Assembly (NCBI RefSeq): GCF_900089455.2
Contig: NZ_LT907988.1
Location: 496,001-560,000, forward strand
DNA length: 64,000 nt
Direction of reading: 5' to 3'
Origin: Orrella dioscoreae
GTDB lineage: Bacteria > Pseudomonadota > Gammaproteobacteria > Burkholderiales > Burkholderiaceae_B
The notes below the pieces were generated by a model, which made no database searches, was not told the DNA's origin, and saw only the letters and a program-made list of their open reading frames with translations. Below, piece by piece: positions 1-7,623 of this stretch (position 1 is the first letter of the stretch; each line of letters opens with the position of its first letter). The translations under genes were made by a program, and so were the position numbers.

Positions 1-996
1 TTCTATATCCAGGATATGCGCCGTCCCATCGGCATCGGCAGGTTGGCGCACGAACTGCTGGCGGATCGCAAGCCCGAGCATGTCCGCCGCTTCATCAAGC
101 TCAACAGCCATCTTGGCCGATACGCGCAGTTCGGCAGCATCGTCATGGTGTCCAGCGACTATGACCAGGAGATCTATGCGGCGGAGTCGCGCAAGCTGAT
201 GCGGGAGGTGCAGGAGGTGGAGTCGTTGCGGGCGAAGTTGTCTGCGACGAACGTGCAGACCTTAGTCGATAATTGGGACTTGCTCGCTTATGCTGTGGTG
301 CAAGAAGGCGACAGCGTTGTGGGAAGTGCAGCGCTTTTCTTCAAGCAACAGCGATTGGAAATAACCAGAGTTCTGAGCCAATTGGAGTCAAGTGCGCAGG
401 ATTCACTGAAACGCTCGGGTAGCCTGAACGATGCGCAGTTTCGAGCGGAGCGAGCGAAGCTGTTGGCGCAACTGGACATCAAATTCAACCGTATGTTGAT
501 GGCGCGAGCAGGAGTTCCCGACCAGGTCAAGCTGTCAGCTGCACTGAATCTCTCCAGCAAATCAGTCACTAATATTTGGCGTAAAGGGGGCTCACCGATC
601 TATATCTCCAGACAACGCCAGATCGTGGAGTGGTTCGGCAAATATGAACGAGTAGGTACCAACTTGGGATTGGCTTTCGTGAGCACGAAGGCTGGGGTGG
701 AGATTTATGACGTCTGTAGCGATGATGCCAGTACGCGAAAAGAGTGCGTCGTGACGGCAGGGGCTGAGGTCTCGGGCGTGGCTGGTGGTTTACTGGGAGG
801 AGCGGCTGGTGCAGCCGGTGGGATAGCGATCTGCGCGTATCTCGCTCCCGCAGGGGGCGTGCCTGCATTAGTGTGCGCTGCCGGGGTGGTAGGGGCTGCG
901 CTTTTGGGCGGCGAGTTGGGATCCAATGCAGGAAAATACGGGGGAGGCAATATCACCCGGTCAGGATACGAAATCATCGAAGGGTTGGCACACTAA
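1..996 (+). CDS. Gly-rich hydrophobic protein, candidate secreted effector (5' partial)
   Basis: The frame is open to the left edge of the window, so the true start is probably upstream. The first in-frame ATG is at 16, but its only purine-rich stretch lies 3 nt upstream, too close for a ribosome site. The first ~50 residues (ending around FGSIVMVSS) look like a LysM-type repeat as seen at the head of some secreted toxins. The middle is charged and helical. Residues ~245-315 are a long Gly/Ala-rich hydrophobic stretch with repeated GxxxG spacing, able to form paired membrane helices, with several Cys. The stop overlaps the start of the next gene by one base (TAATG), so the two are translationally coupled. 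GC is lower than in the later genes. The family is not recognised with certainty; a pore-forming effector is an inference from architecture only. Confidence 0.6.
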   Translation, partial: FYIQDMRRPIGIGRLAHELLADRKPEHVRRFIKLNSHLGRYAQFGSIVMVSSDYDQEIYAAESRKLMREVQEVESLRAKLSATNVQTLVDNWDLLAYAVVQEGDSVVGSAALFFKQQRLEITRVLSQLESSAQDSLKRSGSLNDAQFRAERAKLLAQLDIKFNRMLMARAGVPDQVKLSAALNLSSKSVTNIWRKGGSPIYISRQRQIVEWFGKYERVGTNLGLAFVSTKAGVEIYDVCSDDASTRKECVVTAGAEVSGVAGGLLGGAAGAAGGIAICAYLAPAGGVPALVCAAGVVGAALLGGELGSNAGKYGGGNITRSGYEIIEGLAH

Positions 997-1373
997 TGCA
1001 AGAGATAAGTGCAGCCATTGCGCTGCTGTTTTCCTTCGTTTTCTTGGTCTGGGTCGTGGTGGGCATCCATTTCTATCGTCGTAAGCTGGATGGAATGCTT
1101 GAGCTCGTACGTCAGCCGAAAGATTCGGCGCGAAGCAAGGGGGAATTCTCGCTTCATGAGCTACTCAGAATATGCACGATGACGACGATCTGGTTGGCGT
1201 TCCCAAATGCTAAAGGCCCAGTTGGGCGGAAGAACGCGGCCATGTTTTCCCATCTGGATGCTTCTCGGTTCCCCGGCGACATCAAGAAGCCGCTTTTAAC
1301 CGTCTATGGAGCATGGGCCATTGGCGTGGTGCTGTTGACTGCTAATTACGTACTGATGCTATTGGATGGTTGA
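996..1373 (+). CDS. Small two-helix membrane protein, possible immunity partner
   Basis: This is a 125-residue protein starting at the ATG that shares its A with the upstream stop. It has a hydrophobic helix at residues ~5-25 (AIALLFSFVFLVWVVVGI), a charged middle of about 70 residues, and a second helix at ~102-121 ending in MLLDG. No enzyme motif is visible. The two membrane spans, the small size and the tight coupling to a Gly-zipper protein resemble immunity proteins that protect against membrane-acting toxins. That is inference, and an ordinary accessory membrane protein is equally possible. GC is lower than in the core genes. Confidence 0.6.
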   Translation: MQEISAAIALLFSFVFLVWVVVGIHFYRRKLDGMLELVRQPKDSARSKGEFSLHELLRICTMTTIWLAFPNAKGPVGRKNAAMFSHLDASRFPGDIKKPLLTVYGAWAIGVVLLTANYVLMLLDG

Positions 1374-1616
1374 GCGCATGGGGGCGATTCATCATGCTAG
1401 CTTTATATCAAAGCACTTACCCTCTCCATTTGCATCATTGCAGTATTAGTTTGTTTTTCCGCGGCGGGTGAGCCAATTTTTCTCAAGCATCCAAGTGCCA
1501 TTTTTATTTTGGTTCGGGCTTGACCATATTGTTGGTGCTGCCGCTTGGTAGCGCGCTCAGTGCTGCTTTGTCGTGAGAAGAGACCAGAATCCGACGCTCG
1601 GTGGCAAGCGGCTCGC

Positions 1617-1644
1617 AGGTCAGCGCTTGAAAAAGCACTGACCT
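1617..1644 (-). terminator. Hairpin downstream of the leftward operon
   Basis: A 12-bp inverted repeat (AGGTCAGCGCTT / AAGCACTGACCT, one G-T pair on the minus strand) with a 4-nt loop lies about 25 nt beyond the stop of the dehydrogenase at 1670. There is no T-run after it, so it may be a Rho-assisted end or an mRNA-stabilising structure. The rest of 1374-1669 shows no convincing gene. Confidence 0.4.
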
Positions 1645-1669
1645 AAGCACCCCAGCACAAACTGGTCGC

Positions 1670-2635
1670 TTACGGCTCAACCCGCGGCAAATCCCCCGCA
1701 ATCAACGCCAACCCTTCCCGCAGCATCCGGTCATAGCGCGCCCGCTCTGCCGCGGCCGTCTCGGCATTCCACGTATAAAACCCCTGGCCGGACTTCATTC
1801 CATACTGCCCGGCCTTCACGCGCTCCGACAGCACCGTGGCGGGCTTGTCAGTATTCGACAGCGAGGGATACATCGTGGCGGCAGCTGCCGTATGCACTTC
1901 CAGGCCCGCGTGGTCGCGCTGCATGACCGGACCTGCCGCCAGGAAACGGAAACCAAAACCAAACCGCACCGCCGCGTCGATGTCCTCGGCGCTGGCGATG
2001 TCCTGCTCCAGCAGGCTGAAGGCCTCACGCGCCAGGGCGTGTTGCAGGCGGTTGGCCAGGAAGCCCGGAATGTCGCGCTTGACCAGCACCGGCACGCTGC
2101 CGCAACGGCGCATGAAGGTCTTCAGTGCCTCAGCGGCTGCCGGGTCGGTGTTTTCACCGCGCACCACTTCCACCAGCGGCACCAGGTGCGCGGGCATGAA
2201 GAAGTGCAGGCCCACCATGCGGCCTTGCGTCTCCAGGCCTTCGCCGATCTGGCTGATCGGGAAGCTCGAGCTGTTGCTGGCCAGCACCGTGTCGGGCGTG
2301 CTGCGTTTCACCAGGTCGGCAAACAGGCCCTGCTTGGCCGACAGCGATTCCGGAATGCATTCGATCACCAGGCGCACGCGGGTCCAGTCCACGTCATCCA
2401 GCGACACCGCCACGCTCAGGTGCTTCACCAATTCCGCTTCGCCCCGGTCGGCCAGCGCCGCGCGCACCTTCTCCACGATGGCGGGGTGGCGTGACGCATT
2501 GGTCTCGATCACGGTCACGGGCGATTGCGCGCGGGCCAATACCACGGCGACGTCGGCACCCATCGTGCCGCCACCCACCACCACGGAGGGGGTCTGGGAC
2601 GGCGCGGACAGATAGGCGGGGGATGCTGCGGACAT
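1670..2635 (-). CDS. 3-hydroxyacyl-CoA / L-gulonate-type NAD dehydrogenase
   Basis: This 321-residue protein has an N-terminal Rossmann fold whose nucleotide loop reads GGGTMG (residues ~21-26). It also has the family signatures ASNSSS (~118-123) and HFFMPAHLVPLVEVV (~143-157), and one C-terminal 3HCDH helical domain. It has no enoyl-hydratase part. The short single-domain form is typical of 3-hydroxybutyryl-CoA dehydrogenases and of their relatives L-gulonate 3-dehydrogenase and carnitine dehydrogenase. It is the last gene of the operon with a GntR regulator and an IlvD/Edd dehydratase, 94 bp after the regulator, with AGGAG upstream of the ATG. The neighbours favour oxidation of a sugar acid over fatty-acid beta-oxidation, but the substrate cannot be fixed from sequence. 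Confidence 0.85.
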   Translation of the reverse strand: MSAASPAYLSAPSQTPSVVVGGGTMGADVAVVLARAQSPVTVIETNASRHPAIVEKVRAALADRGEAELVKHLSVAVSLDDVDWTRVRLVIECIPESLSAKQGLFADLVKRSTPDTVLASNSSSFPISQIGEGLETQGRMVGLHFFMPAHLVPLVEVVRGENTDPAAAEALKTFMRRCGSVPVLVKRDIPGFLANRLQHALAREAFSLLEQDIASAEDIDAAVRFGFGFRFLAAGPVMQRDHAGLEVHTAAAATMYPSLSNTDKPATVLSERVKAGQYGMKSGQGFYTWNAETAAAERARYDRMLREGLALIAGDLPRVEP

Positions 2636-2729
2636 GAGGGCTTGCTCCTGTTTATCGATGTTATGAACGCCGTCGCAAGACAGCGAGACTGCACAGGGCC
2701 AGCGGTCCGTCCTTGTCCGAACGCGCGCG

Positions 2730-3440
2730 CTAACCCTCTTGAAGATGGCGGTTCGCCGCCAGATAGCCGTCGCGCGACGGCGTGATGTGTTCGCGGCACA
2801 GCGCCACCAGCACCTCGCGCTGGCCCTGGCGCAGGGCCTCGATCATCTGCCAGTGCTCGTGCCGGGCCCGGCTGCGATAGTCGGCCGACACCAGCGTGCT
2901 GAAGCGGATGGAGTGGGTCTGGCGCGCATATTCCTGGATGGCCTTCTGCAGCACCAGGTTCTCGCACAGGCCGAACAGCGTCTGGTGGAACGCCAGGTTG
3001 GTGCGGAACACCGCGCGTGGGTCTTCCGCGGCCACGGCCGCGTCGTGCTGGCGTTGCACGTCGATCAGGCGCTGCAGGTCTTCCGGCGCGGGCGGGCAGG
3101 GCACCTGGCGCGCGGCCTCGGTTTCCAGCAGCTCGCGCACGGCGTACAGCTCCATCACCTCGCGTACCGTGAAGGACCGCACTTCGGCCCCCACGTTCTT
3201 GCGCCGCTCGGCCAGGCCCAGCCGCGTCAGCTCGGCCAGCACGTCGCGCACCGCGTGACGCTTCAGGCCGAAACGCTGCATCAGCTCGTCTTCCGTCAGC
3301 CGCTCGCGCGGATGCAGGCGGTTGAGCACGATGTCCTCTTCCAGGGCCGCCACCGCGCTGGCGACGTCATGGACGGGCGCAGGCGCGTGCGCCCCGGGAG
3401 GGAGCGGCACGGCGATGTCGGGGCTGGCGAGGTCGGGCAT
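2730..3440 (-). CDS. GntR-family regulator, FCD subfamily
   Basis: This 236-residue DNA-binding regulator has an N-terminal winged helix at about residues 28-95 (LHPRERLTEDELMQRFG, then the recognition helix around RHAVRDVLAEL). It is followed by an all-helical FCD ligand domain carrying the usual N/H metal-site pattern (RTNLAFHQTLF, then H residues in RARHEHW). FCD regulators sense small organic acids and normally repress adjacent catabolic genes. It lies between the dehydratase (15 bp upstream) and the dehydrogenase in one leftward operon. The palindromes at 5284-5307 in the divergent promoter are its likely target. The ligand is unknown. Confidence 0.88.
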   Translation of the reverse strand: MPDLASPDIAVPLPPGAHAPAPVHDVASAVAALEEDIVLNRLHPRERLTEDELMQRFGLKRHAVRDVLAELTRLGLAERRKNVGAEVRSFTVREVMELYAVRELLETEAARQVPCPPAPEDLQRLIDVQRQHDAAVAAEDPRAVFRTNLAFHQTLFGLCENLVLQKAIQEYARQTHSIRFSTLVSADYRSRARHEHWQMIEALRQGQREVLVALCREHITPSRDGYLAANRHLQEG

Positions 3441-3455
3441 GGAAAAGGAGAGGGG

Positions 3456-5210
3456 TCAGCGCGATTCCGGGATTTTCCCGTTATTCTCCTCCGACCGCAA
3501 AAAGTCGAAGTCCACGCCCTTGTCGGCCTGCGTCACGGTCTGCAGGAACAGCTTGCGATAACCGCGCCCGGCCTCCGGACGCACCACCGGCTTCTCGGCG
3601 CGGCGGCGGGCCAGTTCGGCCTCGTCCACCAGCAGGCTGATCTCGCGCTTGGCCACGCTCAGGCGGATGCGGTCGCCGTTCTGCACATAGGCCAGCGTGC
3701 CGCCCACGGCGGCTTCGGGCGTCACGTGCAGCACGATGGTGCCAGCCGCCGTGCCGCTCATGCGGCCGTCGGAAATGCGCACCATGTCCTTCACGCCCTG
3801 GCGGGCCAGCTTCTTCGGGATCGGCAGGTAGCCGGCTTCCGGCATGCCCGGCGCGCCCGTCGGGCCGATGTTCTTCAGCACCAGCACGTCGTCGGCGTTC
3901 ACGTCCAGGTCCGGATCGTCGATGCGATTCGCCATGTCCTCGGCGTTCTCGAACACCACGGCGCGGCCTTCATGCTCCATCAGCGCGGGGGCGGCCGCCG
4001 ACTGCTTGATGATCGCGCCACCGGGGGCCAGGTTGCCTTCCAGCACGGCGATGCCGCCTTGCGGATAGATCGGGTCGGCCACGGTGCGGATCACGTGCTG
4101 CGTGAAGGGCGGACGGGCGTCGTCCAGCTCTTCGCCCAGCGTGCGGCCTGTCACGGTCAGCGCTTCCAAACGCAGCAGCGGACGCAGCTCGCGCAGCAGC
4201 GCGGGCACGCCGCCCGCCTTGTGCAGGTCTTCCATATAGTGCTGGCCCGAGGGCTTCAGGTCCACCAGCACCGGGGTTTCGCGGCTCATCTTGTCGAGCT
4301 GCTTCATGTCGATGTCGAAGCCCAGGCGGCCGGCCACGGCGGTCATGTGCACCACGCCGTTGGTCGAGCCACCGATGGCCAGCAGCACGCGCAGTGCGTT
4401 CTCGAAGGCCGCGGGCGTCATGATCTTGTCGGGCGTCAGGCGATTGCGCGCCATCGTCACGGCGGTCACGCCGGTCTGCTCGGCATAGCGCATGCGGTCG
4501 GCGGTCACGGCGGGAGGCGCGGCGCTGCCCGGCAGCATCATGCCCAGCGCCTCGGTCATGCAGGCCATCGTGCTGGCCGTGCCCATCACCGAGCAGGTGC
4601 CCACGCTGGCCACCAGCTGGTTGTTCACGTCGGCGATTTCCTCGCCATCGATTTCATCGGCACGGTACTTGCCCCAGAAACGGCGGCAATCCGTACAGGC
4701 CCCCACGCGCTCGCCGCGATGGCCGCCCGTCAGCATCGACCCCGTCACCAGCTGGATGGCGGGCACGCCGGCCGACGCCGCGCCCATCAACTGCGCCGGC
4801 ACCGTCTTGTCGCAACCGCCGATCAGCACCACGGCATCCATCGGCTGGGCACGGATCATCTCTTCCGTGTCCATCGACATCAGGTTGCGCAGGTACATGC
4901 TGGTCGGCTGCGAGAAGCTCTCGTGCACCGAGATCGTGGGGAAGGGCATGGGCAGCCCGCCGCTCATCAGCACGCCGCGCTTCACCGCTTCCACCAGTTG
5001 GGGGGCGTTGCCATGACAGGGGTTATAGGCGCTGCCCGTGTCGATGATGCCCACCACCGGACGCGCCAGCGCGTCGTCGGTATAGCCCGCGCCCTTGATG
5101 AAGGCCTTGCGCAGGAACAGCGAGAAGCCGGCGTCGCCGTAGTTCGTCAGGCCCTTGCGCAGGCCGGATTTCGATTGGTCGTCGTCGCGATTGGAATTGT
5201 CTTGGCTCAT
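3456..5210 (-). CDS. IlvD/Edd-family dehydratase (sugar-acid dehydratase type)
   Basis: A 584-residue Fe-S dehydratase of the IlvD/Edd family, which removes water from dihydroxy acids to give 2-keto-3-deoxy acids. The cluster ligands are visible as Cys in NPCHGN (residue ~64), GGCDKT (~132) and GTCSVMGTAST (~204-214). The C-terminal signatures are DGRMSGTA and PEAAVGG. The extra CTDCRRFW motif and the operon context (GntR regulator, dehydrogenase, divergent Bug protein) fit the L-arabinonate/D-xylonate dehydratase branch better than the IlvD of branched-chain amino-acid synthesis. The gene is first in a leftward operon. The exact substrate is inferred. Confidence 0.85.
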   Translation of the reverse strand: MSQDNSNRDDDQSKSGLRKGLTNYGDAGFSLFLRKAFIKGAGYTDDALARPVVGIIDTGSAYNPCHGNAPQLVEAVKRGVLMSGGLPMPFPTISVHESFSQPTSMYLRNLMSMDTEEMIRAQPMDAVVLIGGCDKTVPAQLMGAASAGVPAIQLVTGSMLTGGHRGERVGACTDCRRFWGKYRADEIDGEEIADVNNQLVASVGTCSVMGTASTMACMTEALGMMLPGSAAPPAVTADRMRYAEQTGVTAVTMARNRLTPDKIMTPAAFENALRVLLAIGGSTNGVVHMTAVAGRLGFDIDMKQLDKMSRETPVLVDLKPSGQHYMEDLHKAGGVPALLRELRPLLRLEALTVTGRTLGEELDDARPPFTQHVIRTVADPIYPQGGIAVLEGNLAPGGAIIKQSAAAPALMEHEGRAVVFENAEDMANRIDDPDLDVNADDVLVLKNIGPTGAPGMPEAGYLPIPKKLARQGVKDMVRISDGRMSGTAAGTIVLHVTPEAAVGGTLAYVQNGDRIRLSVAKREISLLVDEAELARRRAEKPVVRPEAGRGYRKLFLQTVTQADKGVDFDFLRSEENNGKIPESR

Positions 5211-5283
5211 GGCGATGCGTCATCTCGCCCAGGAAAAAATCCGGGCACAAAGGATGGAATAAAAGGGGGAAAGGGCCGTTTAG

Positions 5284-5307
5284 ATTATCGATAATGTCGT
5301 TGACAAT
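5284..5307. promoter_or_regulatory. Tandem palindromes, probable GntR operator
   Basis: A perfect 12-bp palindrome ATTATCGATAAT (5284-5295) is followed directly by TGTC-GTT-GACA (5295-5305), an inverted repeat with a 3-nt centre resembling FCD GntR sites. The second overlaps the -35 box of the rightward promoter, so bound regulator would block the Bug gene and possibly the leftward operon as well. Confidence 0.55.
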
Positions 5308-5328
5308 CATATCACCCATTCCTATGAT
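5300..5328 (+). promoter_or_regulatory. Sigma70 promoter for the Bug gene
   Basis: TTGACA (5300-5305), a 17-bp spacer and TATGAT (5323-5328) make a near-consensus promoter. The predicted start is near 5335, giving a leader of about 70 nt before the ATG at 5407. Confidence 0.65.
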
Positions 5329-5406
5329 GGCCGCAAGTGCCGGGCAAACCGGCCTGTAAATAAGACGCCGCGACACGTGGCGTTAGATAACCAGGAGGCT
5401 GTACCC

Positions 5407-6405
5407 ATGAGGTTTTCCCTGAATTCCTGTCGTGCGCGCATGCTTGGCGCGGTCATGGTCGCTGGCGCCGCGTTCGCCGCTGCCGCACCCGTCGTTCAAG
5501 CGGCGTATCCCGACAAGCCCATCCGCCTGATCGTTCCCTACCCGCCCGGCGGCGCCACCGACGTGATCGGCCGCGTCGTCGGCCAGGCGCTGGGTGAATC
5601 GCTGGGCCAGACGGTCGTCGTGGAAAACCGCGCGGGTGCCGCCGGCAACATCGGCGCCGCCGCCGTCGCCTCGTCCGCCCCTGACGGCTACACCCTGCTG
5701 ATGGGCGCGCTGACCAGCCACTCCATCAATTCGGTGCTGTACGCCAAGCAGGTGTCCTACGACCTGGAAAAGAGCTTCACCCCCGTGTCGCTGCTGGGCC
5801 GCGTGCCACTGGTCTTCGTGGTGAATCCCAGCGTCAAGGCCAACAACCTGAAGGAACTGATTGATCTGGCGAAGTCAAAGCCGGGCGAACTGACCTATGC
5901 GAACTCGGGCAATGGCTCGCCGCAGCATCTGTCGGGTGAACTGTTCAAGGTGACGGCGGGCGTGGACCTGCTGCAGGTTCCGTATCGCGGGAGCGGCCCC
6001 GCCATGACCGACCTGATCGGCGGCCAGGTGCTGACCATGATCGAAACCGTGCCGGCCGCGCAGCCGCATATTCAGGGCGGCAAGCTGCGTGCGCTGGCGG
6101 TGACGACGGCGCAACGTGTGTCGACGCTGCCGGATGTGCCGACCGCTGCCGAGGCGGGTTTGCCTAACTTCGAAGTGAATTCGATGTTTGGGATTCTGGC
6201 GCCGGCTGGCACGCCTGCTGATGTGGTGGAGAAGGTCAATGCCGCGCTGAAGGAAATCCTGGCCCGCCCGGCCGTGAAGGATGCGCTGTTGAAGCAGGGC
6301 GCGATTGCTGAATATGCGTCGGCTGCGGATACGGGCAAGGAGATCGCCAAGGAAGTGGGTAAATGGCGGGACGTGATTCAGAAGGCGAATATCAAGCCTG
6401 AGTGA
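5407..6405 (+). CDS. Bug-type TTT-family periplasmic binding protein
   Basis: A 332-residue solute-binding protein of the Bug/TctC family, which captures carboxylates in the periplasm. The chosen ATG has AGGAGG (5393-5398) at good spacing; an upstream in-frame ATG at 5377 lacks this. The signal peptide has a hydrophobic core around LGAVMVAGAAFAAAAPVVQA and is cleaved before YPDKPIRL. Family hallmarks are YPDKPIRLIVPYPPGGATD, then VENRAGAAGNIG, PDGYTLLMG and PYRGSGPAMTDLIGGQV. No TctA/TctB membrane subunit lies nearby, as is common for Bug proteins in this group. It is divergent from the dehydratase operon, which suggests uptake of that pathway's substrate. Confidence 0.9.
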   Translation: MRFSLNSCRARMLGAVMVAGAAFAAAAPVVQAAYPDKPIRLIVPYPPGGATDVIGRVVGQALGESLGQTVVVENRAGAAGNIGAAAVASSAPDGYTLLMGALTSHSINSVLYAKQVSYDLEKSFTPVSLLGRVPLVFVVNPSVKANNLKELIDLAKSKPGELTYANSGNGSPQHLSGELFKVTAGVDLLQVPYRGSGPAMTDLIGGQVLTMIETVPAAQPHIQGGKLRALAVTTAQRVSTLPDVPTAAEAGLPNFEVNSMFGILAPAGTPADVVEKVNAALKEILARPAVKDALLKQGAIAEYASAADTGKEIAKEVGKWRDVIQKANIKPE

Positions 6406-6475
6406 TGTAGAAAGCTGGTGATGGGGTTGGGAGGGTGATGGTGGCCCTTTGAACCCGACTCATACGGCGGGGGAG

Positions 6476-6518
6476 CGCCCCGGTTCTGGACGAGAGTCTG
6501 GAGCCGGGGCGTTTTTTT
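6476..6518 (+). terminator. Strong intrinsic terminator after the Bug gene
   Basis: CGCCCCGG (6476-6483) pairs with CCGGGGCG (6504-6511). The inner arms continue the helix with G-T pairs around a GAGA loop (about 16 bp in all), and seven T follow. Confidence 0.9.
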
Positions 6519-6635
6519 AAATTCGTTTGCCAAGGACGTGTTAATTGTTTGGCACTTGATTGAATTATGTATAAGTGATTGGTCTCGAATAGTGATAAAA
6601 AGCGAGATTGCACCAACAATGAAAATGTTCAAAAA

Positions 6636-7331
6636 ATGATTGATCTGGGGCAGGCGAGTTTTTATATCGATGTGCCTAGCTTGGCGGGCGAAGAGTTTGA
6701 GTCGTACTCGACTCGTCTATTCGATCAGTGGGATGGCCATTTGGCTGAAGCGTTGGCACTACCTGATTACTCTCTGTCTCTTGTCGTAGATGAGGGGTCT
6801 ATAAAAGGCAAGGGTCGCATAGCTACGCTAGCGACGGTGCTTTATTTCGGGATAGGCCAATACGGGTCTTTTGTCTCGGGCATTGAGACTATCTGGTCTC
6901 AAGTGAGTGCTGCAGGGACATTCCTTGGGAAGGCGGCAGCGGCTCCTTTTGGTGCCGAAAAAGTAAAGCCTAAGATAACAAAGCAAGGGGGTGATTTAGG
7001 AAAGCTGAGAAAACTGTTCGATCAAGTGCAAAGTGGGCGGCTATCGGTGGATCAAGCGATGCAGCAAGCGGAGAGGATGCTGGGGAATCGAGTAGATGTT
7101 GATTTTTTAAACGGTTTGGACGCATCTTTGCGTTCGGCACCCAGCTACCATCAGCAAACGCCAATATTTCCGCCGCACGAGTTTTCGGACCCCTTATTAT
7201 CTGTGAGTGAGGGGCTTCGACCCTCTCCCTCTCGTCAACCTTCTCGACGGCAGCCGTCTTTGGCACTTAGGGTGGAGGTCTGGAGAGAATCCAAGGGATC
7301 AAGGCGGAACGTGAGAATGCAGCAAATCTAA
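6636..7331 (+). CDS. Hypothetical low-GC protein
   Basis: An orphan of 231 residues from the ATG at 6636. The frame stays open to a TTG at 6579, but a possible promoter (TTGTTT at 6545-6550, TATAAG at 6570-6575) would start transcription after that TTG. A six-codon ORF at 6619-6639 (MKMFKK) ends across this ATG in an ATGA overlap, which may couple translation. Visible parts are an acidic N-terminus, a conserved-looking DEGSIKGKGR segment, a hydrophobic stretch (LATVLYFGIGQYGSFVSGI), and a helical region (LRKLFDQVQSGRLSVDQAMQQA). The last ~45 residues are Ser/Arg-rich and low in complexity. AT content is clearly higher than in the neighbours, which suggests transfer. No family is recognised. 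See the finding on a possible degraded 3' end. Confidence 0.5.
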   Translation: MIDLGQASFYIDVPSLAGEEFESYSTRLFDQWDGHLAEALALPDYSLSLVVDEGSIKGKGRIATLATVLYFGIGQYGSFVSGIETIWSQVSAAGTFLGKAAAAPFGAEKVKPKITKQGGDLGKLRKLFDQVQSGRLSVDQAMQQAERMLGNRVDVDFLNGLDASLRSAPSYHQQTPIFPPHEFSDPLLSVSEGLRPSPSRQPSRRQPSLALRVEVWRESKGSRRNVRMQQI

Positions 7332-7623
7332 AGGCACTAACGCCAATTCGGACGCTGTGCCTTCTGGATTCCTGATCTCTCTTGGATAAATTGTTTACAG
7401 GATCGTGCCCGCATCATCTCCGCAGCCTAGCGCTCTTAGCCGTGAGTTTGTTGGGGTCATTCAGGACTCTGCAGGCCACAAAGCGCTATAGTCCCGCCCC
7501 GTAGTGGCCCAACCCCTCGTGCCACGACATAGCGGCTCCCCCGAGCCGCACTGACAGCCATGCACGGGAAGCCCGCTTCCCCCGCATCTGATCAGCCAAA
7601 CGCCGAGCCCCCTCGGCCAGCTG

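Noticed and set aside
2739-5294. 851-residue plus-strand reading frame over the GntR and dehydratase genes
   Set aside because: His/Gln/Ala-rich antisense frame without any domain pattern; the minus-strand genes have clear motifs.
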